Shown one piece after another: positions 1 to 10,839 of a stretch of DNA of 64,000 bases (position 1 is the first letter of the stretch; each line of letters begins with the position of its first letter). Below the pieces are notes generated by a model, which had not been told where the DNA came from, did no database searches, and worked only from the letters and a program-made list of their open reading frames with translations. The DNA lies in NCBI GenBank assembly GCA_018296165.2, contig JACKQL020000009.1, forward strand, positions 806,001-870,000, written 5' to 3'. Position numbers and translations under genes: made by a program. The stretch is from Termitomyces sp. T153. Lineage: Eukaryota; Basidiomycota; Agaricomycetes; Agaricales; Lyophyllaceae.

Positions 1-41
1 TGCAGACATCAAGAATGGGGTAAGAGGGAGTCTTGATATTA

Positions 42-800
42 TATCAGGTTCCACTGACAACGGGGGCTCAGTACACTGGCGAGTCCTTACTAGGCAGATG
101 CGATGTCCTGCACTTATAACCAGGCATCCGGAGTTGGAGCGGAGGTGGGGAAGGCTTGCAAGGGGGTCCTAGGGAAAGCGGCCCGAGCAAGTCCTGAATG
201 GTCCGGAGGAGTCTAAGACCGAAGGTACTGGTTGTTGACCCAGGGCAGGTGACAGGGCTAGTTTGTGGGTGCACAAATAGATTGTGGGGTAAGCGGAGGC
301 TTCTCGGGTGATGGGGGCAGGGCTGGAGTTGGATAGGGGATTACCAGGGCTTGATGGGTCCCGGGGCCAAGCGGGGAGTGAGGGTCGGAGTTGTCATAAG
401 AATGTTTGGGTCATGGCGCATGCACAGAGTTCATACTGACATAGGGAGCAAGAGGAACTTAGAAGAACAAAGGAAATATGTACAGTTGAGACAAGACGGA
501 GACGAGACAAGACTGAGGAAAAAGATCGATTCAAAACTTAAAAACAGAAACAGAGACAAGACAAGAGACGAAACATAGGAAACCAGTAAATGTAATATCA
601 AGACTAAAGTTCGAGGAGTTATTCTACGACTTATATACCAACTACTGGGTACCTCAGAGGGCAGCAGATATGGTAGCGGGAGTCAACGGAGCTGTGTGGA
701 GTTGATGGGTGTTGGGTACAATCCAAAGTCGGGCCGCAGCGGTATTCTGATGGGATCGGTTGGGGGTGTGGCCGCTCTGAGGACGTCGTGATACTCCAGG
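42..800 (-). mobile_element. Truncated LTR of family C
   Basis: This stretch begins TATCAGGTTCCACTGACAACGGGGGCTC and follows the family-C LTR copy at 59133-60105 closely up to about 800, where the similarity stops. The last roughly 200 bp of the LTR are missing. The first base pair of the terminus is TA instead of TG. The inverted TATA region (cttatatacc, near 630-640) and the purine-rich GAGAC/AAGAC tract near 490-560 match the other copies. The sense direction of family C is therefore on the - strand here. Confidence 0.8.
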
Positions 801-2040
801 ACTTGTGCACATCCTTAACTGATTTGGTTGCTCCACTGTCAATTGCCAAAAGGGTCTTGAGGTCAGAATGGTTTGGGAGTGGGTGGGTGTGATCCAGGGT
901 CCCTCCAGGGCTGGGACTGCTGGAATGGGAAGGGCTTGGACAACAACCTCATATTCAAGCTCATTATTAGGCCAAAAGGGGAGCAAGAGAGAGAAAAGCA
1001 AGCAGTAGATGCAGAGGTGCTAGGAGACATAAAAGTTAGGAAGTACCTGAGAAGCAAGGTTTATATGCTGTCTACAAGCTAAGGACTACCAGGACCCTAC
1101 AAGGGATGGTGGTGGTTCTAGGTCAAGGAGCATCTTCAGTCAGCTTAGAAGTTGAGCCTCCCACTTCTCTGTTTTGGTCTCAGGACTTTGATTATTCTTG
1201 GCTAGGTTTGAAGGTGGTATTTCTTCTTGTGTACTTATTCTACAAGGCCATCAGGTGAATTTCAGATTTGTCTAGAATATTTAATTGTATAGGACAATAC
1301 TTCATCCTACTCAGCAGTTTGTTCTGTGAGTAGCTAAACTCACTAGGCTTGGATATCTCATCCTCCATAGCCATTTGATATACCTTGGCAGCAGGGGTTG
1401 CACATCTTACCCCTTCTTGCCAGGTCAGGTCAGCAATAATCTGATACCATTCTATAAGCATATGGGGATCATATGCCCACTGAAGTGTTGGGATTTGTCT
1501 GTCCCAAATTCTCTGCTATCTCAAGTCAGAAGGATCATTTCAGTCCTTCTACCCCAACTGCTGCAATGCCTCCACCTTTAGATTACCTGTTCAGCCAGTT
1601 GTGGTGCATTTGAGGGTCACAGTGCTCTCCATTGTCATGGCTGACCAGACCACACCATTGCTATGTATTACTGAGCAAGATGACATCTATGCCTACATAT
1701 TTGCAGATGCATGAAGATGACTTGCCCCCTATGCACCTGCAGGAGATGCAAGCTCAGCTAGCTCAGAGTTTCTCTATGACAGACCTATTCACAGAAGCTG
1801 GTAGGTGTGGGATTGTCACAAACTTTGTGATGAGGAATCACAGAGCCTCACTGACATGATTGATGGCATAGCTCAATCAACTCAGGTACAAGAAGGCTCA
1901 GCAAGCCCTGAAGGCCATGATGATATGACATTGGGGTGGCCAACCAAGTTCAACCAAAAAGTCATACAGATCAAGTATTCCTGTGTCATATTGAATCCTT
2001 ATTTAGCAAAGACAAGCTCTTTGCCAAGATACTAAACCAA
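801..2040. other. No gene recognised; probable retroelement debris
   Basis: Only short open frames occur and none resembles a known protein. The sequence is CpG-poor like the retroelement that follows. It probably belongs to the RNase H to integrase spacer of the family-B element downstream, but I could not identify a domain. Confidence 0.4.
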
Positions 2041-2047
2041 ACAAAGG

Positions 2048-2416
2048 ATGACCAAGTCCTTCAAGGTTTTGGACAAGCTTATTTGGACCACCAATATAAT
2101 GGGCCACAAGATATTATGTATATCTTGTAACCATGAGCTGGTGACCAAGTTGCTCAACCAAGCACACAGCCTGGCCAGACACTTTGGCACTCAGAAAACA
2201 ATGGAGTACATCCATTGTTGGTATTGGTGGCCAATAGTGGTTGCAGATATAAGAGCATTCTGCACAACATGTCAATTGTGCCAACAGGCAAAAGAGAGAA
2301 ATCAGCTCTCTTTGGGGAAGCTACACTCATTGCCTGCACCAGTTCAGCCTTGGTACTTAATTGGCATGGACTTTATAGGTCCATTCCCTAAGTACAAAGA
2401 CTATAACTACCTGTAG
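2048..2416 (+). pseudogene. Integrase zinc-binding domain (B1)
   Basis: The reading frame holds the H2C2 zinc finger of gypsy integrases: a His-x4-His pair (HSLARH), about 27 residues later Cys-x2-Cys (CTTCQLC), then the conserved start of the catalytic core (GMDFIGPFP). The frame ends in a stop shortly after. The continuation at 2420-2735 still shows traces of the core (for example FHPQMDGQTE near 2597) but has stops and a deletion. This is a dead fragment of an integrase that would have inserted element cDNA into the host genome. Confidence 0.8.
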
Positions 2417-2735
2417 GTAGTTATCTGCTACATGATGAGCATGGTACATCTAATACTAGTGCACACAACTATGACAGTGTCTCAGCTGTCATGGGTTTAC
2501 ATGAGGGAAATTGTGAGACTCCATGTTCATGTCAAAATGGTGGTGTAAACTGCACAAATTATTAGGAGCTGTGCTCCTAATATCTATGTCCTTCCATCCT
2601 CAGATGGATGGGCAAACTGAATGTATCAATAGGAATGTTTGCCAGATCTTGTGCATGGTAGTGTGCCCAGATCAGAAGGACTGGCTAGATTGAATTGATC
2701 TAACAAAGTTCACAATTAATGTAAGCATTTCTGAG

Positions 2736-3350
2736 ATGACAAAGTACATGCTATTTCAATTGAATGGCAGGTACATGCCATCTATGATTTGGGAGATCAG
2801 GTTTGACTCTGTGATTCCTCAAGGAATCAAAGAGTTTGCTTGCCAAGCTCTAGAGAACTTGGCTGCTACACACAATGCAATAATTGAAGCACATGTCTTC
2901 CAGACATGTAACTCTAACACTCATTGTCAACCTGATCCAGAACTAGAGGAAGGTGCATTAGTGTACCTTTTCTTTTCAATGAAGAACCTCAACCTTCCAA
3001 AAGGCAGGCAAGAAAGCTCTGCCCTAAGTGGGTTGGGCCATACAAGATCCAAGAAGTCTCCCATGAGACTTCCAACTATGTATTGGAGTTGCCACTAGCC
3101 CTCAAAAAACAAAGGATGCATCCTAAGTTCCATGTGTTGCTGCTGTGCTCATTTCAGGCTAGTACCAATGCTCTCTTTCCTATTCATGTGACCCCAAAGC
3201 CATATGACTTTGGAGTGCCAAACAACCAGGAATAGGTCACTGTTAAAGAGGAGCAAACTTCAAATTTGAGGTTGAATGGAGTCTGGGAGACACCACATGG
3301 AAGTCCCTTGGTACTTGCAAGGACTTAGAGGCCCTTAACTGTTATCTGGA
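2736..3350 (+). pseudogene. Integrase C-terminus and chromodomain-like tail (B1)
   Basis: The first part reads as the end of a gypsy integrase. After a frameshift near 3000 the sequence KWVGPYKIQEV is visible (GPY/F motif), followed by MHPKFHV. About 60 codons on, in another frame, EWSLGDTTWKSL and DLEALNCYLEVQGI resemble the second half of a chromodomain, the module that steers chromovirus integration to marked chromatin. At least two frameshifts and several stops make it non-functional. The chromodomain call rests on a weak pattern and is less certain than the GPY/F call. Confidence 0.6.
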
Positions 3351-3447
3351 GGTGCAGGGCATATGGTGCCCTGTGCAGCTGGCTAGAAGGCACAAGCCAA
3401 ATTGACTAAGTCCAGAAGCTGGTGGCCCACCAAGCTGGTGACCATCA

Positions 3448-4484
3448 GTGATTATATCAGCCAATTTTTTGGCTAGCCAGACATTCCACTACTCTTTGTC
3501 TTTCTACCATAGTTGGTGCACAGATACCAACATTACTAGAGAGATTCCTTGCCCAATGGGCAAGAAAAAGAAATGGCCTGAAGAGGCAGACATTTGTCTG
3601 CCCACATATGCATTGAGCTCTGGACAGAGCTCAAGAGAGGGAGGAGTACTGGAGGATGTGGCACCTCCAGTAAGAGGAGTTTCAAGGGATGTCATGCCCA
3701 CAGATGCAGTGCCAAAAGATGTGGCCACTTCAAGCTATGCAGTGGCATAGGGAGAGGGCATGGAGAACCATAGGTGCTCCCACCAATGAATTTTGGATAC
3801 TCTATAGCCACAAAGTCTATATAATTGCAGGAATTCCAACAGTACATAGTGCTCCAGTTGCAGTGAGTGGACCCAGACAAGCAATGGGCATGGCAGATCA
3901 ACAACAGCCTGCTACTATATCTACACAGATGGGAATTTTGATCTCTGCCCCTTCATCTCCAGGTGCAATGAAGGTGGACAACAATGGACCAGCATCCATT
4001 ACAGCACTGATGGAGTCATTGGTACCTCTCTAGCAGACAAACTCACTCATGCTAGCTGCAGTGCATCCTATGAATGCACCTTCTGCATTAGCAAGTATGC
4101 TGGGGTGCCCAGCAGCTGCCTCTGCAAAAAACAAAGGCAAGGAGAAGGCAACCATGCCATTGCCTTCTGCATTGGTGAAGGGGGAATGCATTCTCCTTGT
4201 AGACCAATTGGAAGATGGTTGAGCAGCACATCTCTGCCAAGGAGAAGGGCAAAGGCAAAGCTAAAGAGCCTGAGCCCTTCATATTGGTGGATGATCAGCT
4301 TGCTCAGCTGCCCCAGCAGTACAACATCCTTAAGAACCTAGTAGTGCAATTAGCACTATCTCAAGTTCTAACAAACTTGATGTTGTTGGAGCTCAAAGAG
4401 ATGAGGCCCATTTGGATCTCTCTCAATCTGCACTGGGGAAGGGAAGTGAGTAGCATCTCCTCTCTACCTACCAGAGCCAAATAG
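3448..4484 (+). pseudogene. Family-B companion coding region, left part (B1)
   Basis: Degenerate coding sequence directly downstream of the chromodomain tail. I recognise no domain. It is low in complexity and rich in Pro, Ala, Met and Lys, with a KNKGKEKATMPLPSAL-type basic stretch near 4120. A homologous stretch lies in reverse orientation at 43586-42980 and 42352-41912, so it is a real, repeatedly copied part of the element and not random. It may be a large unknown protein carried by the retrotransposon or a captured host gene. Frames are broken in both copies. Confidence 0.45.
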
Positions 4485-4501
4485 GGCATGTACAGGGCCT
4501 T

Positions 4502-4870
4502 TGTAAGGGCAACCTCTGGAGCAGTGGATCAGAGTCACACAGCTAGCAGAGGGGAATCCAAAGTATATTAGCAGAGTAGATGATGATACAATCAGTAACT
4601 AATCACCTAGCAGAGGGGAATCCAAAGAGAACAAGTCTAAGGATCCCCACTGCTTGGTGTGGCACATCAGCAGATGGCAGAGGCATGGAAACTACTGTAC
4701 AGAAAGCTGGAGCTACTCCTAATCCTAGGACAATGATTGCTGAGGTAATACAGAGAGCTCTGTGGTTCTCCAGAAATCTCTGGGGTTCTAGAATGAGCCC
4801 TGGAGGCATCAAACAAGCTGCAGAAGTGCTGGAATAGGTTGTGGAGGTCAGAAATGGAAGTCCCCTGACA
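4502..4870 (-). repeat. 3' LTR of gypsy A1
   Basis: 369 bp, flanked on the left by the target duplication GCCTT. It matches 12166-12534 over its whole length with many transitions and no large gap, which suggests an old insertion. Confidence 0.95.
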
Positions 4871-4881
4871 TCACCCCCCCT

Positions 4882-5262
4882 CTAGCATGCAGCATCCCAA
4901 TGTGCAGGGTAGAAGTAGTCCCTGATTGCTTGGTCTGCTAGCAAAATAGGGTAGATACCTTGTATGGTGTGTGGAGCATCTGGATGTCTCCAGTGGAACT
5001 CCTTAATGAGTCCAGGGGTGTCCATGTTCTCCCATGGTTCCCAGGAGATATCCTTGATCCTGTAGCCTTTCCACTTCACCTTGTATTGTAATTGTCTCCA
5101 GAATAAATGACTATCCAGGATTTCCTCCACCTTGTACTCTTCATTGTCATTGACCACCACTGGAGGTGGCAGAGGTGGCAGACACCACCCTGGAATAGGA
5201 TCCTTGGGGGCTGGAGTTAGTTTGACCACATTGAACACTGGATGAAGTTGGCACATCCTCAC
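4882..5262 (-). pseudogene. Chromodomain end of A1 polyprotein
   Basis: C-terminal tail of the A1 polyprotein. After a HPVFNVVKL stretch typical of the region behind the GPF motif comes a chromodomain: EYKVEEILDSH, then YKVKWKGY, then DISWEPWENM. The three aromatic-cage positions (Y, W, W) look intact. The frame ends at a stop directly before the polypurine tract, as expected for the last domain. Chromodomains bind methylated histone tails and guide chromovirus insertion. The upstream join to integrase is broken by stops near 5290-5470. Confidence 0.85.
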
Positions 5263-5472
5263 AGGGAGCCAGAGTCAATAGGCTAGGGGCCCTACTTGTT
5301 GTTCCACTATGAAAGGTCCCAACTAGCAGTGTGACAGCTTTTTTGAGGGCCAGATAGTCATAATGTCAGAGGCATCCAGGTAGACTCAATCTCTGGGCTG
5401 ATATTTGTGCTCCAGGGTCCTCCCATAGTTGTAGTATTGTGCCATGTCATTTTCTGCCTTTGTCAGCACTGC

Positions 5473-5924
5473 TCAGGCCTCCTCCTGTGACCTCATCCAG
5501 TCCACAAATTTGTTTACTGCCTCATTCTCTGAGGGTTGGGCCCAGGGTTCAAAACTCATGTGCAAATGCTGCTCAGTGTTGAGGAAGAATGGGAAGAACT
5601 GGGTGGACATGTGAACATGGTTGTTGTACTGGAACTTGGCATCAGGAAGGAGTTCATCCCAGTCATCCTGGTGCTCATTGCAGAAGAGGCAGAGGTACTG
5701 CTCCAACTCCTGATTTATGTGTTCAGTCTGGCCATTGGACTGCAGGTGGTAGGTGGTGGAGGTGTGGAACTTCATGCCAAGCAATTGATGGAGCTCCCTG
5801 GTGAAATCCACCATGAATTGTGGTCCCTGGTCAGAGATGTAGGCATTGGAGAGGCCATGGAGCTTCCAGACATTCCTCCAGTACAGGTTTGCAGCACCCA
5901 TAGCAGAGCAGGTGGTGTGGGTTG
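5473..5924 (-). pseudogene. Integrase catalytic core, second half (A1)
   Basis: Retroviral-type integrase core with ISDQGPQF (second catalytic Asp) and, about 40 residues later, SNGQTEHINQELEQYL (catalytic Glu), followed by the usual DAKFQYNNHVH segment. The first half of the domain lies on the far side of a solo LTR inserted at 5925-7891. The element's own integrase was therefore destroyed by a later retrotransposition event. A GPF motif (LGPFIVEQQ) is readable near 5290-5320 between stops. Confidence 0.85.
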
Positions 5925-6230
5925 TGTCACGACTCACTCCCTAGCCCCCAACACTGTTCCCAGCCCTTCTCAATGCCCCGCCCAACTCCCCCAACCCCTG
6001 CCCACCCTCCATGCCCACACTGGGTAACTCTGACGCTTCTCTGGCAAACCCTGACAGCCTCCTGACTAACTCTGACACCTTCTCTGCAGCCATCAACACT
6101 TCTCCTGAGCCTCTGGAACCATCCCCACCATTCCTAACCCCATCATATGCCTCCAACTCATTGCTCTAATTCACCCAACCTGTCCCGGAGTATCACAACA
6201 ACCCCAGGACAGCCCGCATCCCCAGATGAT

Positions 6231-7180
6231 TGTCACGACCTGCTCCCTAGACCCCGACACTGCCCCCAGCCCCCCCCTTCAATGCTCCACCAAACTCCCC
6301 AACCCTTGTCCACCCTCTGCGCCCACTTTGGGCAACTCCAACACTTCTTCGGCAGACCCCAATGGCTCCTTGATCAACTCCAACGCCTTCTCCACAGCAG
6401 TTGATGCATCCCCTGAATTCCCCTGGACTCCCGAGGCTTTCCCTGACCCCGGAACGATCCGCTTTCCAACTGATCCCATCAGAATGTCACTGTGGCCCAT
6501 TCCAAGATCACACCTGACAACCGTTGACTCCGTGCAGTTCCGTCAAGCTGCCGCCATCTCCTCTGCCCTCCGGAGCCGCCCAGTAGTAGGTATATAAGTC
6601 GTAGAAGAACCCCTAGTACTTTAGTCTTGATATTACATTTACTGGTTTCCTATGTCTTGTCTTTCGTCTTGTCCCGTCTCTATTTTTAGTTTCAAATCTA
6701 TCTCTGTTCTCTGTCTCATCTCGCCTCATCTCCGCCTCATCTCGATCATGTATAGTTCCTTTGTCTTCCTAAGTTCCTTTCATCTTCAACAACAGTACGA
6801 ACTCCGCGCACACGCTACAACCCAAACATTCCTACGACAACCCCAGACCTTGCTCCCGCTCGGCCCAGGAACACCCCATGTCTTGGCAATCTCCTGTCAA
6901 ACCTCCGGCTCCACCCCCGTCAACTGCAAAGCCTCCAATTACCCCGCATTCTAATTGCATGCCCACGAACTTGCTCCGGCACCCGTCCAGGTTCAACAAT
7001 GAGTATACTTGATCTTAGACGCTCCCAAGCTGCTCCGGACCTGCTCGGGCCACCCCTAGCTCCCCCTCACAAGTCCCTCTGCGTCAATACTGGACGCTTG
7101 GTTATAAGCACAGGACATTGTGTCTGCTTAGTAAGGACTCGCCAGTGTAGCTGAGCCCCCGTCGTCAGCAGAACCTGACA
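6231..7180 (+). mobile_element. Solo LTR of family C nested in another family-C LTR
   Basis: 950 bp from TGTCACGACC to GAACCTGACA. Flanks are ATGAT (6226-6230) and ATAAT (7181-7185), a 5-bp duplication with one mismatch. It keeps many CpG sites, unlike gypsy A1 around it. A TATATAAG box at 6591-6598 is followed by the pyrimidine-rich CTC/GTC tract common to all copies, so the promoter points to the + strand. Confidence 0.9.
6591..6598 (+). promoter_or_regulatory. TATA box of family-C LTR
   Basis: TATATAAG followed within 30 bp by a conserved block (cctagtactttagtcttgatatta). The same box occurs at 60964-60971 and, inverted, in the other copies. It defines the likely U3/R boundary and the sense strand of family C. 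Confidence 0.6.
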
Positions 7181-7909
7181 ATAATCCCATCAGAATGTCA
7201 CTGTGGCCCACTCCTTGATTATATCTGACACCTGTTGACTCCGCACAGCTCTGTCAAGCCCTGCCACCATGCCTGCCATCCTCTGGAGCTATCCAGTAGT
7301 CAGTATATAAGTTGTAGAGTAGCTTCTCATACTCTAGTCTTGATATTACTCATGTTTATCGGTTTCTTGTGCCTTGTGTTTTATTCTGTCTCCATTTCTA
7401 TTTCTAGTCTTGAATCCACCTTTTCTGTCCATCTCATCTCAATTGTCTCCTTCTCCTTTATTTTCCTAAGTTCTTCCCATCTCCGACATTAGTACAAACT
7501 CCATGCACGCACCACAACCCCCAAAACATTCTTATAACAACTCTGGACCTCACTCTCCAATCAGCCCTGAACCCATCAAGTCTTACTTGATCCCCCTGTC
7601 AGACTCTGGCTCCACCCCCAATTCTAGCGAAGCCCCCATCTGCCCTGCAGTCTGTTTATGCACACCTATGGACTTGTTCCTGATGCTGCCCAAGCCCAAG
7701 AATAATATACTTGGTCTTAGGCTTCTCCAGACCACTCCAGACTTGCTTGGACTGCTTCCCATAGCTTCCCCTCACAAGTCTCACCCCTCTGTGCCACCTC
7801 CAGAGTGCTAGGTCATAAGTGCAGGACATTGCATCCACCTAGTAAGGATTTGCCAGTGTAGCTGAGCCCCTGTCATCAGCAGAACCTGACAGGTTGAAAT
7901 GAAGTGCGC

Positions 7910-8239
7910 TCACTTGCTGTACAGGTCCACCACCACTATGATCACATTGTAACCATGGGCATTGGGGAGCTCTACAATGAAGTCCATGGAAGCCATGCTC
8001 CATTGTTCTGCAGGCACAGGCAGCAGGTGTAGCTGTCCATAGGGAAGTTGGCATTGGGGCTTGGTCTGGAGACAGAGATCACATGTACTAGTGTAGAATC
8101 CAATATACTGGAACATCTGGGGCCACCAGTAGTTCTGTAATACTAGCTCCAATGTTTTCCATTGTCTGGAGTGCCCCACAATGCAAGAGCCATGGTGTTG
8201 CTCCACAATCCTCCAACAGAGCTCCAGAATGTTGGGCAC
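7910..8239 (-). pseudogene. Integrase zinc finger and core start (A1)
   Basis: H2C2 zinc-binding domain of gypsy integrase: HHGSCIVGHSR supplies the histidines and CDLCLQTK the cysteines. It is followed by MASMDFIVELP, where the first catalytic Asp is kept, and VVVDLYSK. The frame then runs into the solo LTR at 7891. Together with 5473-5924 this gives the complete split integrase. Confidence 0.85.
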
Positions 8240-8614
8240 ATAGATATAGTCTCTAAAAGTCAGGATCCCATCTCAAAGAGCCCATTTGTCCACATGGACT
8301 GCTTTGGCATCATTGGTACACCCCAACTTCAGCATCCGAGCTGCCTGTGCAACAAGTTCCTCCTGCTGACTGTCCTGATTACCCCACCATATATCCCAGA
8401 GAATGTCCACCTCCACTCCTTTGACAGCTAGACCCTCCATGACTCAGATCATGAACAGTTCAGGGCAGAGGAGCACAATGTTGCTGTTATCCTCCCCCCC
8501 CCCCATGCTATGGTCTGCTCTCCAGAACAGGGCATCAGGTTTCCCCATGCTCTGGCCAGGCTTGTGGTGCAATGAGAAGTCAAAGTTGGCAAGGTAGAGG
8601 GACCACTGGGCCTA

Positions 8615-9257
8615 TCAGCAATTGAGCTTCTTGGCTGTCCAGAAGTATTTGAGGTTCTTGTGATCTGTCCAGACCTCAAACTTGTGCCATGCACCTTCCA
8701 GGAAGTGCCACCACTCCTTGAACAACCAGATAATGGCCAGCATCTCCTTGTCATGTATCTTGTAGTTCCACTCTACTGTGTTCAGGCTCTTGGAGTAAAA
8801 GGCCACCAGATGCCCACTTCCTATTCTTTGGAGATTGCTGCAAGAGCATGGCCCCAGTAGCAAAGTCAGAGCTGTCAGCTTCTACCCAGAAGGAGGAGTT
8901 GTCATCCAGGAAGAGGAGGTCAGGTCCAGAGGTCATAGTATGCTTGAGAGCATCAAAGGCCACCTGCTCTGGAGGTCCCCAACTCCATGTAACATCCTTT
9001 TCAGTGAGGTCAAATAGCAGATGGGCATGGTGTGAGAAGTTCTGGATGAATCTCCAGTAGAAGTTTGCAAAACCAAGGAATGCCTGTACCTCCTTCTTAT
9101 TCTTGGGCTCCAGCCACTCTGCCACACCTGCTACCTTCACTAGGCCCATCTCTGCAGCTCTGTGCAAGATGATCAGGCCAAAATACTTAATCTGGGTCTG
9201 TTTGAACTTACACTTCTCCAGTTTGAAGTAGAGCTGGTGCTGGTGGAGGCATTCCAA
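8615..9257 (-). pseudogene. RNase H region of A1
   Basis: Follows reverse transcriptase in element sense. ADSSDFATGAMLLQQ corresponds to the first RNase H acidic motif. SLNTVEWNYKIHDKEMLAII carries the conserved Glu region. FEVWTDHKNLKYFW carries the TDHKNL motif typical of Ty3/gypsy RNase H. The frames overlap, because a frameshift near 8800 separates the first and second halves. The enzyme would remove the RNA template during reverse transcription. Confidence 0.85.
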
Positions 9258-9272
9258 GATGAGGCGAGTATT

Positions 9273-9878
9273 CTAATAGTGCTCCTCCAGTGTTTTGGTG
9301 TAGATGAGAATGTCATCAAGGTATATGCACACTATGCCCTCTGCAATGAGGTTCTGGAAGATGTTGTTCATCATGGTCTGGAAGGTGGCAGGGCTGTTGG
9401 TGAGTCCAAAGAATATAACAAGTGGCTCAAACAATCCCTGGTTGGTCCGAAAGGCAGCCTTCCACTTGTCTCCTTCCTGGATGCACACATTGTGTTTGTA
9501 ACTCCACTGGACATCCAGTTTAGTGAAGTTTTGTGCTCCCCAGAGGTTGTTGATGAGCTCAAAGATGAGGAAGAGGGGGTAATGGTTCTTCACTGTCATG
9601 GCATTGAAAACCTGGTAGTCCTGGACCAGTTGGAGCAAGCCATTCTTCTTCTTGATGAAGAAGACTAGAGAGGCCATCAGAGATTTGGAAGGGCAGACAA
9701 GACCAGAGTCCAGGTTTTCTTGCAGGAAGATGTCAAGCTTATCTTGCTCTCTGGGCACAAGTGAGTAGACCTTACAGCTGGAGGGTGTGGAATCTGGCAG
9801 CAGTTCAATGGCATGGTCCCACCTCTTAAGCTCTGGAAATGAGTCAAATGAGGCTTTGGAAAACACATCCTCAAACAT
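9273..9878 (-). pseudogene. Reverse transcriptase of A1
   Basis: Ty3/gypsy reverse transcriptase core. Visible blocks are SGLVCPSKSLMASLVFFIKK, a KLDVQWSYKHN block (catalytic Asp of motif A), FGLTNSPATFQTMMN, and VCIYLDDILIYT, which keeps the YxDD catalytic box. The frame is open for about 200 codons, the longest in A1. Upstream protease and gag are in other frames with stops, so the protein is not made as a whole. Confidence 0.9.
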
Positions 9879-10159
9879 ATGGAGGTAGGGGGGTATGACA
9901 TCTCAGAACTCTCAGAGTGCAGCATTAGCAGCAAACACCTGGGCTAGCCACTGTAATGTGGTCTGGCTAGCCCAGATCACCATGATCAAGGGCAGTGAGT
10001 GTACAGTGGTAGCATAGATCTGGTCTCCCACTTCTACCACTTCATCTAGGAGCTCCAGCTTGTGTACACTACCAAACTTCTCTCCGCACTCCTCCTCTGG
10101 GGGCTCCACCACTGCTGAGGCCTGGCACAACATGCATGAATGGCAGCATGCTCTCAAAC

Positions 10160-10610
10160 TTAGGCCCAGCATTTCTCCCTGTCCTCTATAGCATAGGTGG
10201 AGCACTTCTGTTGGCATCTGCTCATGGTTACCTCTCTCTCAGTCCAATCTACCTCAGGGTTGTGCTCACAGAGCCACATAAAACCAAGGATCATGTCCTG
10301 CCTACCCAAGCTGGTGACAGCAAAAACAGTGCACTCTGCATGATTCTGATAGCAGAGGACTAGGTTGACCATGCAGTTGATGGCACCTGCTTTGTTAGGT
10401 GTTCCGTCAATGTTTTAGACTAGAATGGGCTTGGGGAGGGGCTGTGTGGTCAGGCCATAGCATTTGACAAATTCTCAGTCTAGTAACAGTCCTGTTGCTT
10501 CACTATCCAGAAGAGCTGTGACTCCATGGATTTTCTGGGTGTCCATTGTCTTAATCTCCACATCAAGGCACAGGGAGTTGGCAGACAGGCTAGAAGCCAT
10601 CACATACTAT
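10160..10610 (-). pseudogene. Retropepsin (protease) region of A1
   Basis: In element sense the sequence ALLDSEATGLLLD is readable near 10505-10540, where family members have D-S-G. The change to D-S-E hits the catalytic triplet. The stretch LGRQDMILGFMWLCEHNPEVDW near 10250-10310 corresponds to the conserved region downstream in gypsy proteases. The truncated copy A2 keeps LLDSGAIELFLD at the same position, which supports the identification. Frame is broken several times. Confidence 0.7.
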
Positions 10611-10839
10611 TGGAGCATTTGATGCACCCAGGCAGAGCTGTGCCGGCAGACCCTTGGAGGTGTCAGGGAGCTCAGCAGGGGCTCCAGAGTTAGTATTTGT
10701 ACATCTGGAGGGGGATGCTGAGGTTCTTCTGTCTCAGAATGAAGGGCATCAAAAAAGGCAGTTTCATTTTCTATCAACAGACACAAGAACCTGTTAGCAC
10801 CCAGCAACAGAGGCATACACCTCATCCATCACTCAACTA

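Larger units (their letters stand above)
2041..4501 (+). mobile_element. Family-B Ty3/gypsy chromovirus copy B1, left part
   Basis: Left part of an old chromovirus read on the + strand: integrase zinc-binding domain, remains of the integrase core, GPY/F segment, a chromodomain-like tail, then a long companion coding region. It is interrupted at 4501/4502 by gypsy A1 and resumes at 12535; both sides carry the 5-bp duplication GCCTT. The same order (chromodomain tail then companion region) recurs in reverse orientation at about 43930-39800, so the parts belong to one element family. Reading frames are broken repeatedly. No LTR of family B was identified. Confidence 0.75.
5925..7891 (+). mobile_element. 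Solo LTR of family C inserted in A1 integrase
   Basis: Starts TGTCACGACT and ends GAACCTGACA. The 5-bp duplication GGTTG is exact on both sides (5920-5924 and 7892-7896). It interrupts the integrase core of gypsy A1. Its own sequence is interrupted by a second family-C LTR at 6231-7180. Removing that leaves about 1.0 kb, a normal size for this LTR. No internal retroelement genes are present. Confidence 0.93.

Noticed and set aside
5536..6027. 163-codon open frame on the + strand
   Set aside because: Antisense to integrase and running into the family-C LTR; a by-product of CpG- and stop-poor sequence.
9162..9668. 168-codon open frame on the + strand
   Set aside because: Antisense to the A1 reverse transcriptase; no motif, and the - strand carries the YLDD box and other conserved blocks.
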